64,000 nt of DNA from Gemmatimonadota bacterium (GCA_007126575.1 SLBA01000103.1:1-64000), one strand, 5' to 3'. Shown: positions 36,130-49,851, counted from the stretch's first letter. Notes: generated from the letters alone by a model not told the origin. Numbers and translations are program-made.

Positions 36130-36834
36130 TCAGGCCACGCTGCGTGTGCCGGCCTCGCCCGCCGCCGAACTCCAGCCCCGTTCCCCGACCACCAGGTGGT
36201 CCAGCACCCGAATCCCCATCGTCCGACCGGCCTCGCTCAGCTGCCGGGTCACCGCACGGTCTTCGGGTGACGGGGTCGGATCGCCCGAAGGATGATTGTG
36301 GACGAGCACCACCGACGCGGCGTTTTCGAGGATCGCGGGACGAAACACCTCGCGCGGGTGGATCAGCGACGCATCCAGGATCCCGCGGCTCACGAGGGCC
36401 ACGCGCAGCACCCGGTGCTGCGTGTTCAGGAGGAGCGCGTGGAACTCCTCGTGCGGAAGGTCCCGCAGACGGGGGGCCATCAGGCGATAGACATCTTCGG
36501 GGCCCCGGATCCGCATCCGGTCCGGCACCTCCTCCGCCGCCGCCCGACTCCCGAGTTCCACTGCCGCGAGGATCCGGGCGGCGGTCGCCCGGCCGACCCC
36601 GGGAATCTCCTCGAGGGCCGCGGGATCGAGGCCGGAGAGCGAGCGGAGACGTCCGCGGCAGCGATCCAGGACGCGGTCGGCGACCTCGAGTGCCGACGCC
36701 TGTCGCCCTCCGCTCCCGATGACGAGCGCGATCAGCTCCCGGGCCGGAAGCACCCGGACCCCCAGGGTGCGCAGTCGCTCCCGGGGACGCTGACTGCTGG
36801 GAAGCTCACGGATCGGCGGGTGGGACGGGTTCAT
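36130..36834 (-). CDS. radC: RadC/JAB domain protein
   Basis: 234 residues. N-terminal helix-hairpin-helix (LEEIPGVGRATAARILAAVE) and a JAB/MPN domain with the metal motif HNHPSGDPTPS (about 193-203). RadC-type proteins are widespread; a direct role in repair is doubtful and the substrate is unknown. The JAB motif is complete, so it may be an active metallohydrolase. It lies between the inverted repeat at 36863-36904 and the lipoprotein promoter. Confidence 0.93.
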   Translation of the reverse strand: MNPSHPPIRELPSSQRPRERLRTLGVRVLPARELIALVIGSGGRQASALEVADRVLDRCRGRLRSLSGLDPAALEEIPGVGRATAARILAAVELGSRAAAEEVPDRMRIRGPEDVYRLMAPRLRDLPHEEFHALLLNTQHRVLRVALVSRGILDASLIHPREVFRPAILENAASVVLVHNHPSGDPTPSPEDRAVTRQLSEAGRTMGIRVLDHLVVGERGWSSAAGEAGTRSVA

Positions 36835-36862
36835 GCCTGGAAAGGTGATCGGGCGACCTCAT

Positions 36863-36904
36863 CGCGGCATCATCGCTCGCCGGACGAAGGGCGATGATGC
36901 CGCG
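36863..36904. repeat. 14-bp perfect inverted repeat between the outer-membrane gene and radC
   Basis: CGCGGCATCATCGC (36863-36876) and GCGATGATGCCGCG (36891-36904) are exact reverse complements around a 14-base loop. It lies 15 bases after the stop of the outer-membrane protein gene and 28 bases before radC. There is no T run, so it is either a terminator of another kind, an mRNA end structure or a protein-binding site. Confidence 0.75.
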
Positions 36905-36918
36905 GGACCGCTCCCCGC

Positions 36919-38960
36919 TCAACGGGGCAGGACCACTCCGAAGAGGAAGCGGTGGTCGTCGTAGAATCCCACGCCCTGATGCTCCGCGAAGAGGCGTGGG
37001 GAATATCCGCTGGCCCCCTCCTCACGAAGGTTGAAGCGCACCCCGTACCCTGCATTGAGGGAGACGAAACGGCGATTGGTGATCGCGATGCCCCCGAGCA
37101 GGTACGGCTCGAATGCGCGTGCACCTCCCACCTCGTACCCGAACCGGGCATTCATCCCGAGCAGGAGCGACGGGTCGCGCTCTCCCAACCCGAACGCGAT
37201 CTCGGGTACGAGCTCGACCGGCACGAGGTCACTCAGCTCTCCCAGATTGGTCCGCAGGGCGAAGAGCATCTGGGTGGGTGCCGAGACCTGGAAGCCCGAG
37301 TACGGCTCGAGCGCCTCGAGTCGGCGTGTCGACGGGATCCTCCCGGGATCGACGGAGGGGTCCTCGAGCACGCGCATGGGGATCGGTTCTCCGGGCCGCA
37401 CACCCATGAGCCTGAGCTCTTCCCGGACGATCTGCCGAACGAGCTCGGGGAGCCGGGCGTCGGCGCCCTCCCGCGAGAGCGCTTCGAGGATCCGGCGCTC
37501 GAGGGCGGCGAGATCGGCCGGATCGACTCCCTCGACCCGGTCGGGCGCCCGGACGGCGTACTCCGCACCGAAGCGGAGGATGATCTCGCCTACCTCGGGC
37601 ACGGGGATCGTCATGGTCCGCCGGCCATCGAGGGTATCGAGGCCGAGCCGAGCCTCGCGGGCCAGCTCGATCTCGCGAATCAGCTCCGCCCGCAGCTCGG
37701 CGTCCTCGGTGGTTTCGGCCCGCTCCCTCAGAACCTGCTCGGCGGCCTCCGAGATCGGGGCGGGCCGGGCGGGACGAGGTTCGTCCGGCTCAGCTCGGGC
37801 GATCCCGGGAGCCCCAGCGCGGACTCCCGGACGCCCTCCCAGAGAGAGCGAAAGCCCGGCCGAATAGAGCCAGTTGCTCCGCAGGTCGTCGGGCTCCGTG
37901 ACATCTTCGAGTTCCGACTCGATCGTCATCAACAGGTTCCGGGCGCCGACCTCGAGTCGAAGTCGATCTCCCATCCCGATCCCCAGTCCTCCACCGAGCA
38001 CGAGATGGTTGAGGTTGGCCCGCTCCATCCCTTCGAGGTGTTCGAAGCCGTCGCGGAAACGAAGCTGTCCGCCCCCGGCGACGAGGAAGGGGACCACGCC
38101 ACTCCCGGTTCCGAGATTGAACTGCATCTCGCCCCCAAGACCCTCGATGGGCTGGGTCTCGGAGAAATCGGAGTCCACCCCACGCCACCCCCACGCCCGG
38201 AGCCCCACGTTCCGATTCAGGTCGACCCCGGCCCGCACGCCGGCCAGCTCCTGCCGGGCGAGCCCGAAGTCCCCGTGAAAGTCCAGCCGGCCCGCGAAGG
38301 GCTCGACGAAGACCCCGGGAAGGATTCCCGGGCGAGGGCCGGAGGTCGTCGAGACGCCTCCCACGGGGATCCGCAGTCCGGTGCCGAGGACCAGGGAGCT
38401 CACCACCCCGTCCTCGGGGAAGTCCTCGGGCTCGACGGCGCCGGCGATGAAGGGCTCGGGCAGGCGCACGGCCTGGCTTCTCGCGAAGAGCTCCGCGGCG
38501 ACCCGGTCGGTCACCGCGAAGGCGACGCCCCCGCCGGCACGCAGAAGGATCCGGTCCCGGCGATCCTCCATGTCATCCTCGGTGCGCAGGAGCCCTCCGC
38601 CCGCCGTGACGAAGGGGCGCAGGGTGCCCGAAGCCAGATTCACCTGGAGATCGGCGCCGAAGCTTTCGGCCCGGTATCGGTCCGAGACGCCATCAGGGGC
38701 GGTCAGCCCCTCGCGCAGTCCGATGCCCGTGGCCCGCGAGTAGAAGGGCTGCAGTGAGAAGAGGGGCCCGAAATCGATCGAGAGCCGGCCCCCGAGGGTG
38801 CGCGTGTGCTCGAGCCCGAAGGCGTCGTCCCAGCGAACCTCCTCGTACGTCGGCACCACGGTCCACGAGACCTCCTGGGCGTGGGCCCCGCTCGCCCCGA
38901 ACAGGAGCATGCAGCCGGTCAGGCCGGCCAGGAGGACCCCGGCGAGCCTCCCGGGGACGT

Positions 38961-38964
<4 letters not shown>
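36919..38964 (-). CDS. Outer-membrane protein with several barrel-like segments
   Basis: 681 residues, not recognised beyond outer-membrane type. The start is TTG 38964-38962, with GGGAG six bases upstream, overlapping the secA stop as TTGA; it begins a signal peptide ending SGAHAQ. Three segments rich in alternating strands follow: about 30-190 (FVTAGGGLLRTED), 200-385 (FLVAGGGQLRFRDG, VGARNLLM) and 540-681 (FGYEVGGARAFEPYLLGGIA, ending FLFGVVLPR). Between the second and third lies a helical, charged segment (about 415-530; EAAEQVLRERAETTEDAELR). A barrel domain with periplasmic helical insert is likely. Function unknown; position suggests it is made with SecA. Confidence 0.7.
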
Positions 38965-42263
<3,299 letters not shown>

Positions 42264-42267
42264 AGCT

Positions 42268-42888
42268 CTACACGTACAGCTTGGCTGCCTCGATGATCCG
42301 CCGAACACTCTCGGGGACCAGGTAACGAATGGAATGTCCCGCCCTCACCCGTTCCCGGATGAGGGTGGAGGACAGATCGAACCGGATCACGGGAACCTCG
42401 ATCCTCGGAGGCTCATCACCTCCCGGAAATCCGGGCTCCAGCGCCCCGGCACCTTCACCCTCGCGGGTCATTACGACAATGGATGCCATCCTGGCGACTT
42501 CCCAGGGCTCCCGCCACTGGCCGAACGCACTCCACTGGTCCGCTCCCATGATCAGGTGGTAGTGCGCCCCACCGGCCTCCTCACGCAGGCTTCGAAGCGT
42601 GTCGACCGTGTACGACGGCCCCTCGCGGCGAAGCTCCAGGTCCGACACCTCGAATCGGGGATCCTCCTCGACACCGGCTCGGACCATCCGCAGCCGAAGC
42701 CCCGCAGGGGTCAATTCCTCGGGGTCCTTGTGCGGAGGGGTACCCGAGGGCATGAACACTACCCTGCTGAGGCCGAGTCTTTCCAGTACGTCCTGCGCGG
42801 CCGCGAGGTGGCCGAGGTGGAACGGGTCAAAGCTGCCGCCGAAGAGCCCGATGCGCTCGGAGCCGCCTCCCCCGTCCGCTTCGGTCAC
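42268..42888 (-). CDS. nadD: Nicotinate-nucleotide adenylyltransferase
   Basis: 206 residues. It makes deamido-NAD from nicotinate mononucleotide and ATP. The nucleotidyltransferase motif is GGSFDPFHLGHL (17-28) and the C-terminal motif SSTLIRERVRAG. Both are characteristic. It overlaps bamD by four bases (ATGA) and precedes secA by four bases. Confidence 0.95.
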   Translation of the reverse strand: MTEADGGGGSERIGLFGGSFDPFHLGHLAAAQDVLERLGLSRVVFMPSGTPPHKDPEELTPAGLRLRMVRAGVEEDPRFEVSDLELRREGPSYTVDTLRSLREEAGGAHYHLIMGADQWSAFGQWREPWEVARMASIVVMTREGEGAGALEPGFPGGDEPPRIEVPVIRFDLSSTLIRERVRAGHSIRYLVPESVRRIIEAAKLYV

Positions 42889-43715
42889 GCGCTTCCGTCC
42901 GCCAGTTCCTGCGCCGCTTCCGATTCCGGATAGTTGTCGAGAAGGCGCTGTCGTGCGCGCTGCGCCTCATCGCTCCATCCGATCGCGGTATAGGATCGGT
43001 AGAGTGCCGCCAGACCCTCTGCGGCCCATCGAGTCTGGGGGTAGAAATCGACGAGGTCCTGAAAATAGAGGATCGCGGAATCGTGGAAGTTGCGCCGCTG
43101 ATAATGGCGACCCTGGAGAAAGAGGCTCTCGGCGAGCCGGTCGAACATCTGGTTCTGAAGTTCCCGTGCCTGCTCGGCCACATTCATCCCCTCGAACTCC
43201 TGCCGGGTCGCCCGGCAGGCATCGACGGCCCGCTGCGTATACTCCTGGTCTCGCTGGGGGTGCGGAGCGAGCCGGGCATAGCTGCGACAGATGCCGAGGG
43301 ACGCCTCCGGAGCCAGACCATGGCTGGGGTACCGCTGGAGGAATCGGTCGAACTCCGCAGCCGACGTGATGAACTCCTCCTTGCCGAAGTGCGCCCGTGC
43401 CAGATACATCCGGGCCTCGGGAAGCCGCTCGTAGGAGGGATTCTGGAAGATGAGGGTCTCGAACGTGCCGATCGCGTCGTCCCAGTCTTCGTCATCGTAG
43501 GCCGCCACCCCGAACTCGAAGAGGGCGTCGCCACTCATCCCCGCCCACGCCGGCCCGGATCCACACCCGACCAGAAGGAGGACCAGGAGCCCGAACAGGG
43601 CCAGGCCTCCTCGACGCGTCCGGGCCCGGACGGCCTCTCCGGGAAACGGAACCGCCGCTCCCGAGACCCCGATCCTCTCGGCACCGCTCACTGTCTTGTC
43701 CCCGCTCGATCCCAT
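42885..43715 (-). CDS. bamD: Outer-membrane assembly lipoprotein BamD
   Basis: 276 residues from ATG 43715 (a GTG at 43691 is also possible; the frame is open to 43784). A basic stretch leads to a hydrophobic signal ending LLVGCGSG, the lipid-anchored Cys. The rest is TPR-like (ALFEFGVAAYDDEDWDDAIG, YLARAHFGKEEF, DLVDFYPQTRWAAEGLAAL), the BamD fold that with BamA folds outer-membrane proteins. No bamA is in the window. Confidence 0.88.
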   Translation of the reverse strand: MGSSGDKTVSGAERIGVSGAAVPFPGEAVRARTRRGGLALFGLLVLLLVGCGSGPAWAGMSGDALFEFGVAAYDDEDWDDAIGTFETLIFQNPSYERLPEARMYLARAHFGKEEFITSAAEFDRFLQRYPSHGLAPEASLGICRSYARLAPHPQRDQEYTQRAVDACRATRQEFEGMNVAEQARELQNQMFDRLAESLFLQGRHYQRRNFHDSAILYFQDLVDFYPQTRWAAEGLAALYRSYTAIGWSDEAQRARQRLLDNYPESEAAQELADGSA

Positions 43716-43770
43716 CCTACCCCTCTCTCCGGACTGGTCATGTGGAAAGCCTCGAACTCTCGTGCAACTA

Positions 43771-43797
43771 CCCCCCGGACGCAAGCGCCCGGAGGGG
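43771..43797. terminator. Imperfect hairpin between the aminotransferase gene and bamD
   Basis: CCCCCCGGACGC (43771-43782) pairs with GCGCCCGGAGGGG (43785-43797) with one mismatch and one bulge. It could end transcription of the nucleotide-sugar genes. No T run. The gap 43716-43883 holds no gene. Confidence 0.4.
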
Positions 43798-43883
43798 AGT
43801 GCCCCGGCCCTAGGTGTTGTACATCGCGGAGGGTCTCAGGTTCGTCTCCCGGCGCGTCGCACGATTCGCCGGGACGATCTCGA

Positions 43884-45017
43884 TCACCCGCGATAGAATT
43901 CGCGGATCGATTCGATCACCCGCTCCATTCGCTCCTCCCCCACCTCTGGGAAAATCGGGAGCGAGAGCACGTCGAGGCAGGCGGCTTCGGCGTGGGGAAG
44001 AGCCCCGGGCCTCCCCCTGAGCTCCTCGAAGCAGGGCTGGAGGTGAAGGGGCACGGGATAGTAGACTCCGGTCCCGATCCCCCGCTCCTGAAGAAACGCC
44101 CTCAACTCGTCCCTGCGCTCGACCCGCAGGGTGAACTGGTTGTAGACGTGATGGTTCCCCTCCAGGACCTCGGGAAGGGTCACCTCGGCCACATCGGCAA
44201 GTCCTCCATGGTACTGGCACGCGTTCGCCCGGCGCGCACGTGCCCATTCATCGAGGTGCCGGAGCTTGACCCGGAGGACCGCCGCCTGAAGCGCGTCGAG
44301 CCGGGAGTTCGTGCCGACCATCTCGTGGTGGTACATCTGGCGGCCGCCGTGGACCCGGAGCTTCCCGACGGACTCCGCCAGGTCCCCGTCGAGAGCGGTC
44401 ACCATCCCGCCGTCACCGAAGCCTCCGAGGTTCTTGGTGGGGAAGAAGGAGAAGGCACCGGCATCTCCCCACGCGCCGGCCATGACCCATCCCTCCCGCG
44501 CCATGGACTCGTCTCCCTTCTGCCGTGCCCCGATGGCTTGCGCACAGTCCTCGAGCACGAAGGCATCGCGGTCCGTCGCAAGCTCGGTGATCTCCTTCAT
44601 CGGGGCCATCTGACCGAACAGATGGACGGGGATCACCGCCCGCGTCCGCTCCGACCACACGGCTTCGAGCGTCTCCCGGGTGACGTTGAAGGTGATCGGG
44701 TCGATATCGCAGAAGACGGGGGTGAAGCCTGCGTTCCACACCGCCCCGGCCGTGGCGAAGAAGGTGAAGGCCGGAACGATGACCTCGTCCCCCGGCTCCG
44801 GTTCGAGGGCCATGAGCGGAAGGAGGATCGCATCGGTCCCCGATGCGCACCCCACGGTGTGGGGAACGCCCAGGTAGTCCGAGAGCTCCCGCTCGAGCGC
44901 CTCGACCTCGGGGCCGAGTATGAAGTACTGGGACTCGACCACGCGCTCCAGCGCGGCGCCGATCTCGTCTTTCAACCCTGCGTACTGGGCCTTGAGGTCG
45001 AGAAGGGGGACCTGCAT
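43884..45017 (-). CDS. DegT/DnrJ aminotransferase, WbpE-like
   Basis: 377 residues, PLP-dependent sugar aminotransferase. The Schiff-base Lys is Lys195 (FSFFPTKNLGGFGDGG); Asp157 (EDCAQA) contacts the pyridine nitrogen; FILGPEVEALE and GCASGTDAI are family marks. Overall it resembles WbpE, which transaminates UDP-3-keto-GlcNAcA in Pseudomonas O-antigen synthesis. A WbpA-like dehydrogenase is nearby (48409-49800) but WbpB and WbpD are not. It begins with GGAG eight bases upstream. Confidence 0.88.
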   Translation of the reverse strand: MQVPLLDLKAQYAGLKDEIGAALERVVESQYFILGPEVEALERELSDYLGVPHTVGCASGTDAILLPLMALEPEPGDEVIVPAFTFFATAGAVWNAGFTPVFCDIDPITFNVTRETLEAVWSERTRAVIPVHLFGQMAPMKEITELATDRDAFVLEDCAQAIGARQKGDESMAREGWVMAGAWGDAGAFSFFPTKNLGGFGDGGMVTALDGDLAESVGKLRVHGGRQMYHHEMVGTNSRLDALQAAVLRVKLRHLDEWARARRANACQYHGGLADVAEVTLPEVLEGNHHVYNQFTLRVERRDELRAFLQERGIGTGVYYPVPLHLQPCFEELRGRPGALPHAEAACLDVLSLPIFPEVGEERMERVIESIREFYRG

Positions 45018-45071
45018 GAATCGTTCTCCGGAAAGTCGGAAAGGGAGGGTGCGTGTCGTCGGACGGGGCGG

Positions 45072-46016
45072 TCAGAACCGGCCCCCGCCTCCACTCGGGA
45101 ATCGGATCGCGTCGATCCTCTCTCTGGCTCTCTCGCGAAGCGCCTGTCCTTCGCCGAGGTCGTCACTGATCACCCGCTCGAAGGCGTTGATGGCCGCGGT
45201 GTTCTGACCGCGATCCGCCAGGAGTTCCCCGGTCCGGAACCAGGCCTGGGCGAGTCGGTTCCGCGGCTCCCCCAGGTCGATCGTGGTCCGGAAGTATCGA
45301 AGCGCGTCGTCGGTATCGCCCCGGTCCCGGGCCTCGACCGCCAGAAGGTAGGAGCAGTTGCCCACGTGCCAGTCCACCTCGGTCCTGCGCGCCGCAGAGA
45401 CCTCGGGGCGCACCTGCTCGAAGAAGGCGAGCGCCCGCTCGCAGTCCCCGAGTTCCTGGTGCGCGAGCGCCATCTCCATGATCACTTCGGGGGTGCTCCC
45501 CGTCGCTTCGGCCAGTGCCTTCTGATAGAAGGGGAGCGCCTTGCCGTACTGGGCGTTGCGAGAGAAGTGTCGGGCGAGGGGGAGTGCCAGTCCGGTCAGG
45601 CTCACACCGGGCCGGAGCTGGATCGCGGCCTCGACGGCGGCCGCCGCCGCGATTCCGTCCCGCCGCTCCACTGCGATCCGAGCAACCCTCAGCAGGTCCG
45701 ACGCCGCGATGTCGGCAACCGACGGGTCCTGTCGGATCGCCGTCTCGTAGTGACGCTGGGCCTCGTCGATCCGACCCACCCGCGCGTATGCCTGCGCCGC
45801 TCGAGTCAGCGTCTCCACGTCGTCTCTCCCCTGCCGAAGGGCGAGGCGATACTCCGCGAGCGCCTCGGGGAAGTCCCCCTGGGCGAAGGCGGCATCGCCC
45901 CGGTGCACGGCCCCTTCCTCAGAGCCGGCGGCGGTACAGGCCGCCGAGCCGACCAGCAGGAGGAGGACGCCGAGGAGCGTCGTACGTCGATCAGAGAGAA
46001 GGTTCATCGTGCGCAT
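45072..46016 (-). CDS. TPR lipoprotein
   Basis: 314 residues, function unknown. The signal ends GSAAC (Cys about 27). The rest is TPR (GDAAFAQGDFPEALAEYRLAL, AQAYARVGRIDEAQRHYETA, YQKALAEATG, LAHQELGDCERALAFFEQV). The ATG at 46016 has no Shine-Dalgarno, and a -10 box TATATT ends six bases before it, so translation is probably leaderless. An internal ATG (46007) is also possible. It lies between the decarboxylase and the aminotransferase in the sugar block. Confidence 0.72.
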   Translation of the reverse strand: MRTMNLLSDRRTTLLGVLLLLVGSAACTAAGSEEGAVHRGDAAFAQGDFPEALAEYRLALRQGRDDVETLTRAAQAYARVGRIDEAQRHYETAIRQDPSVADIAASDLLRVARIAVERRDGIAAAAAVEAAIQLRPGVSLTGLALPLARHFSRNAQYGKALPFYQKALAEATGSTPEVIMEMALAHQELGDCERALAFFEQVRPEVSAARRTEVDWHVGNCSYLLAVEARDRGDTDDALRYFRTTIDLGEPRNRLAQAWFRTGELLADRGQNTAAINAFERVISDDLGEGQALRERARERIDAIRFPSGGGGRF

Positions 46017-46021
46017 GGCCG

Positions 46022-46027
46022 AATATA
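46022..46027 (-). promoter_or_regulatory. -10 box giving a leaderless TPR-lipoprotein mRNA
   Basis: TATATT on the minus strand (46027-46022), five of six consensus bases, with only five bases to the ATG at 46016. A weak -35 GTGACC lies 18 bases upstream (46051-46046). Confidence 0.5.
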
Positions 46028-46087
46028 ACCCGCCCGCGCGGAAAGGGTCACCACCGGCAGGCCCCCGCGTGTGCGTCCGGTCGCGTG

Positions 46088-47053
46088 TCAGGGCAGCGTC
46101 CGTGCCTGGGCGTCATCCGTCTCGATCAGACCCCGGAAGTAGGGGATCGTCCGGATCAGGCCCTCCCTGAGCCCGGTCTCCGGCTCCCAGTCCAGGATCC
46201 TGCGGGCGAGGGTGATATCGGGCTGCCGAACCTTGGGATCATCTTCGGGGAGGGGAAGCCGCTCGACCGGCGACGAGCTTCCGGTGAGTTCTATCACCGC
46301 CTCCGCCAGGTCCCGGATCGTGACCTCGGCGGGGTTGCCCACATTCACCGGCTCCACCCGGTTCGGGTGATGAAAGAGTCGATAGATCCCCTCGACCTCG
46401 TCGTCGACGAAACAGAACGACCGGGTCTGGGAGCCGTCGCCGTAGATCGTGATCGGATCGCCGCGCAGCGCCTGAACCAGAAAATTCGAGACGACCCGCC
46501 CATCGGCCGCCCGCATCCTCGGGCCGTAGGTGTTGAAGATCCGGACGATGCGGGTCTCGAGACCGTGGTGCCGGTGGTACGCCATCGTCATGGCCTCGGC
46601 GAAGCGCTTGGCCTCGTCGTAGACACCGCGAACTCCGACCGGGTTCACGTGCCCCCAGTAGCTCTCGGGCTGCGGGTGAATCTGCGGGTCCCCATAGACC
46701 TCCGACGTCGAGGCGAGCAGGTAGCGGGCCCCGTGGAGCTTGGCCAGGCCGAGGGTGTTGTGCGTCCCCAGGCTTCCCACCTTGAGGGTGGGGATCGGAT
46801 GTTCCAGGTAGTCGACGGGGCTCGCGGGAGAGGCGAAGTGCAGCACGCCGTCGACCGTGTCCGCGACCCGCAGCGGGATCGAGATGTCGTGGTCCACGAA
46901 GGCGAATCGGTCCTCGGCGGACAGCGACTCGATGTTGGCCGGAGAGCCGGTGATCAGGTTGTCGACCCCGATCACCGAATGCCCATCGGCCAGGAAGCGC
47001 TTCGAAAGGTGGTACCCGAGGAACCCTGCGGCCCCCGTGATGAGAACTCTCAT
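46088..47053 (-). CDS. UDP-glucuronate decarboxylase (UDP-xylose synthase)
   Basis: 321 residues, extended SDR. The NAD motif is GAAGFLG (7-13); STSEVYGDP (115-123) and Tyr145-x3-Lys149 (YDEAK) are the active site. [15 protein letters not shown] and [11 protein letters not shown] are hallmarks of UXS. It turns UDP-glucuronate into UDP-xylose. The gene before it makes UDP-glucuronate, so the pair form a UDP-xylose pathway. Confidence 0.93.
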   Translation of the reverse strand: MRVLITGAAGFLGYHLSKRFLADGHSVIGVDNLITGSPANIESLSAEDRFAFVDHDISIPLRVADTVDGVLHFASPASPVDYLEHPIPTLKVGSLGTHNTLGLAKLHGARYLLASTSEVYGDPQIHPQPESYWGHVNPVGVRGVYDEAKRFAEAMTMAYHRHHGLETRIVRIFNTYGPRMRAADGRVVSNFLVQALRGDPITIYGDGSQTRSFCFVDDEVEGIYRLFHHPNRVEPVNVGNPAEVTIRDLAEAVIELTGSSSPVERLPLPEDDPKVRQPDITLARRILDWEPETGLREGLIRTIPYFRGLIETDDAQARTLP

Positions 47054-47062
47054 GGCCGTATC

Positions 47063-48412
47063 CTACTCGTGTTCGGGAAGGGAGGGGTGTCGCGGGTCCG
47101 CTGTACTGATCGGGGGACGCCCCACCGATTGGTATTCGAAGCCCAGAGCCTCCATCCTCTCGAGGGGAAAGATATTTCGTCCGTCGAAGATCAGGGGACG
47201 CCGCAGGAGAGATCGGATCCGCTCGAAGTCGGGACGACGATAGGGAAGCCACTCCGTATGGATCAACAGCGCGTCGGCTCCCTCCAGGACTTCGTAATTG
47301 TCGGGCTCGAACTCGACCCGATCTCCGAGAATCCTCCGGGCCTCCTCGATCGCGGCCGGATCATGCGCCCGCACCGAAGCCCCTCTCTCGAGCAGCCCCT
47401 CGATGGTGACCAGGCTGGGCGCTTCGCGCATGTCGTCGGTGTTCGGCTTGAATGACAGCCCCCACAGGGCGAAGGTATGCCCACTGAGGTCCTCCCCGAA
47501 TCGAGCCACGACACGTTCCAGGAGCATTCGCTTCTGCGCCGCGTTCACGGCCTCGACCGCTTCGAGGATCATGGGGTCCAGCCCGAGCTCACGAGAACTG
47601 CGGATCAGCGCCTGCACATCCTTCGGGAAGCACGAGCCCCCGTATCCCACCCCGGGAAAGAGGAAGCTGGATCCGATCCTCGGATCGCTTCCGACCCCTG
47701 CGCGCACGGCGTCGATGTCCGCCCCGGTGCGCTCGCAGAGGCTCGACATCGCGTTCATGAACGAGATCCGGGTGGCCAGCATCGAGTTGGCCGCATACTT
47801 GGTCAACTCCGCCGACGGAAGGTCCATCACCAGGATCGGATTCCCCGTGCGCAGGAAGGGGGCGAAGAGCTCGGTCAGGGCATCCCTGGCGACGTCGGAG
47901 TCCACCCCCAGGACGATGCGGTCCGGCTTCATGAAGTCGTCGACAGCCGCGCCCTCCTTCAGGAACTCCGGGTTCGACGCCAGGTGGACCGGGTGCTGGG
48001 TACGGGACTCGATCACGTCCCGGACCAGGCGGGCGGTGCCCACCGGGACGGTGCTCTTGGTCACCACCACCTTCGATTCCTGCATCGCGTCCCCGATCTC
48101 GCCGGCGGCCCCCAGGACATGGCGCAGGTCCGCGGAACCGTCCTCGCCCGGCGGGGTCCCGACCGCGATGAAGATGATCTCCGACGCCCGGACGGCCTCG
48201 GCGGTGTCGGTGGTGAACTGCAGCCGGGAAGCCTCGACGTTGCGTTCCAGGAGCGGCTGGAGTCCCGGCTCGAAGATGGGGACCTTCCCCTCGTTCAAGA
48301 GGGCGATCCTGGAGGCGTCGACGTCGGTGCAGATCACGTCGTTTCCGATCTCTGCGAGTCCCGTTCCGGTCACGAGGCCCACGTACCCGCTGCCGATGAC
48401 CGCGATTCTCAC
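47063..48412 (-). CDS. ugd: UDP-glucose 6-dehydrogenase
   Basis: 449 residues from GTG 48412, which overlaps the stop of the preceding gene as GTGA; the frame is open to 48553. NAD motif [10 protein letters not shown]; catalytic Cys in [28 protein letters not shown] in the C-terminal domain. It oxidises UDP-glucose to UDP-glucuronate. Ugd and the decarboxylase are nine bases apart. Confidence 0.94.
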   Translation of the reverse strand: MRIAVIGSGYVGLVTGTGLAEIGNDVICTDVDASRIALLNEGKVPIFEPGLQPLLERNVEASRLQFTTDTAEAVRASEIIFIAVGTPPGEDGSADLRHVLGAAGEIGDAMQESKVVVTKSTVPVGTARLVRDVIESRTQHPVHLASNPEFLKEGAAVDDFMKPDRIVLGVDSDVARDALTELFAPFLRTGNPILVMDLPSAELTKYAANSMLATRISFMNAMSSLCERTGADIDAVRAGVGSDPRIGSSFLFPGVGYGGSCFPKDVQALIRSSRELGLDPMILEAVEAVNAAQKRMLLERVVARFGEDLSGHTFALWGLSFKPNTDDMREAPSLVTIEGLLERGASVRAHDPAAIEEARRILGDRVEFEPDNYEVLEGADALLIHTEWLPYRRPDFERIRSLLRRPLIFDGRNIFPLERMEALGFEYQSVGRPPISTADPRHPSLPEHE

Positions 48413-49800
48413 TGTTCCTCTCCGGTGCCCGCCGACGGTGTCGTCCCGGTCTTGACGATCCAGCGCTGCGGCTGGCCCTCGCCCCGGACGTTCGCGATGC
48501 CCCCGGTGGCGTTTCTGGAATCCACCAGGACCGGGGAACGGTCGAAGATCCATTCGAGATCGAAGTCGCGATGATCGGTGACGAGCACCACCAGGTCCGC
48601 CCAGGCCATCGTCTCGTCGTTCAACTCGACGCCCCTCCAGATCGTGCCCTGATCCCGAACCTCGGGCACGTAGGGGTCATGGTAGCGTACGTCGGCTCCC
48701 TCTCGCTCGAGCTCGTGCAGGATATCGATCGCCGGAGACTCCCGGACATCGTCGATGTTCGGCTTGTAGGCGACGCCCAGGATGAGGATCCGGGACCCGT
48801 TGACGGCCTTTCGGCCCGCGTTCAGGGCCTCCCGGACCTTCTGGACGACGAAGCGGGGCATCTCGGCGTTGATCTCGCTGGCGAGTTCGATGAACCGGGT
48901 TCGGAAGTCCAGCGTTCTCATCTTCCAGCTCAGGTAGTGGGGATCCACCGGAATACAGTGTCCTCCCAGACCCGGGCCCGGTGTGAATTTCATGAAGCCG
49001 AAGGGCTTGGTCGCAGCGGCCTCGATCACCTCCCAGATGTCGACCCCGAGCCGGTCCGCGATCTGCGCCGTCTCGTTCACGAGCGCGATGTTCACGGCGC
49101 GGAAGGTGTTCTCGAGGATCTTGACCAGCTCCGCGGCCTCGGGCGACGAGACGGGGACGATGGTATCGATGAAGCGGCGATATGCGGCTTCCCCGGCCGC
49201 AACACATGCGGGGGTGATGCCACCCAGGACCTTCGGAGTGTTTCTCGTCTGCCACACCTCATTGCCGGGATCCACTCGCTCCGGAGAGAAGCACAGGAAG
49301 AACTCGCGACCGACTTCCAGCCCGCGCTCCTCGAACAGGGGGAGGAGCACCTCGCGTGTGGTCCCCGGATAGGTCGTGGATTCCAGCACGATGAGCTGGC
49401 CGGGGCGCAGAGTGTCGGCAATCGCCTGGCCCGCCTGCAGGATGTAGGAGATGTCCGGATCCCTGGTCTTCCCCAGCGGCGTCGGAACGCAGATCGAGAT
49501 CACGTCGCATTCGGCGAGGCGGGCCATCTCGGCCGTGGCTTCGAGGAGGCCCTCCTCGCGCATCTTCGAAACCGACGCGCCCGGCACGTCCTGAATGTGC
49601 GATCGGCCCTGGTTCACGCCATCGACGACAGCGGGCACCACGTCGAATCCGATCGTCCGGATCCCCGATCCCGCGACCTCAATGGCCAGCGGGAGCCCCA
49701 CATAGCCCAGCCCCACGACCCCGAAGGTCAGATCCCCCCGCTCGAAGAACTCGCGGCTGGGGAGGCTGGCGTTCGAGGCGTCCGTATCTGCATTCGTCAT
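48409..49800 (-). CDS. UDP-N-acetylglucosamine 6-dehydrogenase (WbpA/WecC-like)
   Basis: 463 residues, UDP-sugar dehydrogenase. NAD motif [11 protein letters not shown]; catalytic Cys in [27 protein letters not shown] and PERVDPGN as in WbpA/TviB-type enzymes that make UDP-GlcNAcA. Specificity for GlcNAc (or ManNAc) is inferred from the motif type. It overlaps ugd by four bases, so two nucleotide-sugar dehydrogenases lie in tandem. Confidence 0.9.
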   Translation of the reverse strand: MTNADTDASNASLPSREFFERGDLTFGVVGLGYVGLPLAIEVAGSGIRTIGFDVVPAVVDGVNQGRSHIQDVPGASVSKMREEGLLEATAEMARLAECDVISICVPTPLGKTRDPDISYILQAGQAIADTLRPGQLIVLESTTYPGTTREVLLPLFEERGLEVGREFFLCFSPERVDPGNEVWQTRNTPKVLGGITPACVAAGEAAYRRFIDTIVPVSSPEAAELVKILENTFRAVNIALVNETAQIADRLGVDIWEVIEAAATKPFGFMKFTPGPGLGGHCIPVDPHYLSWKMRTLDFRTRFIELASEINAEMPRFVVQKVREALNAGRKAVNGSRILILGVAYKPNIDDVRESPAIDILHELEREGADVRYHDPYVPEVRDQGTIWRGVELNDETMAWADLVVLVTDHRDFDLEWIFDRSPVLVDSRNATGGIANVRGEGQPQRWIVKTGTTPSAGTGEEQ

Positions 49801-49851
49801 GGTCGATCCGTGATGCGAAAGGAAAAGTTGAAGTTCGGGACCGCATGAGGG

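Noticed and set aside
43083-46028. Plus-strand open frame of about 980 codons
   Set aside because: Runs across bamD, the aminotransferase and the TPR lipoprotein on the other strand; composition is typical of an antisense shadow.
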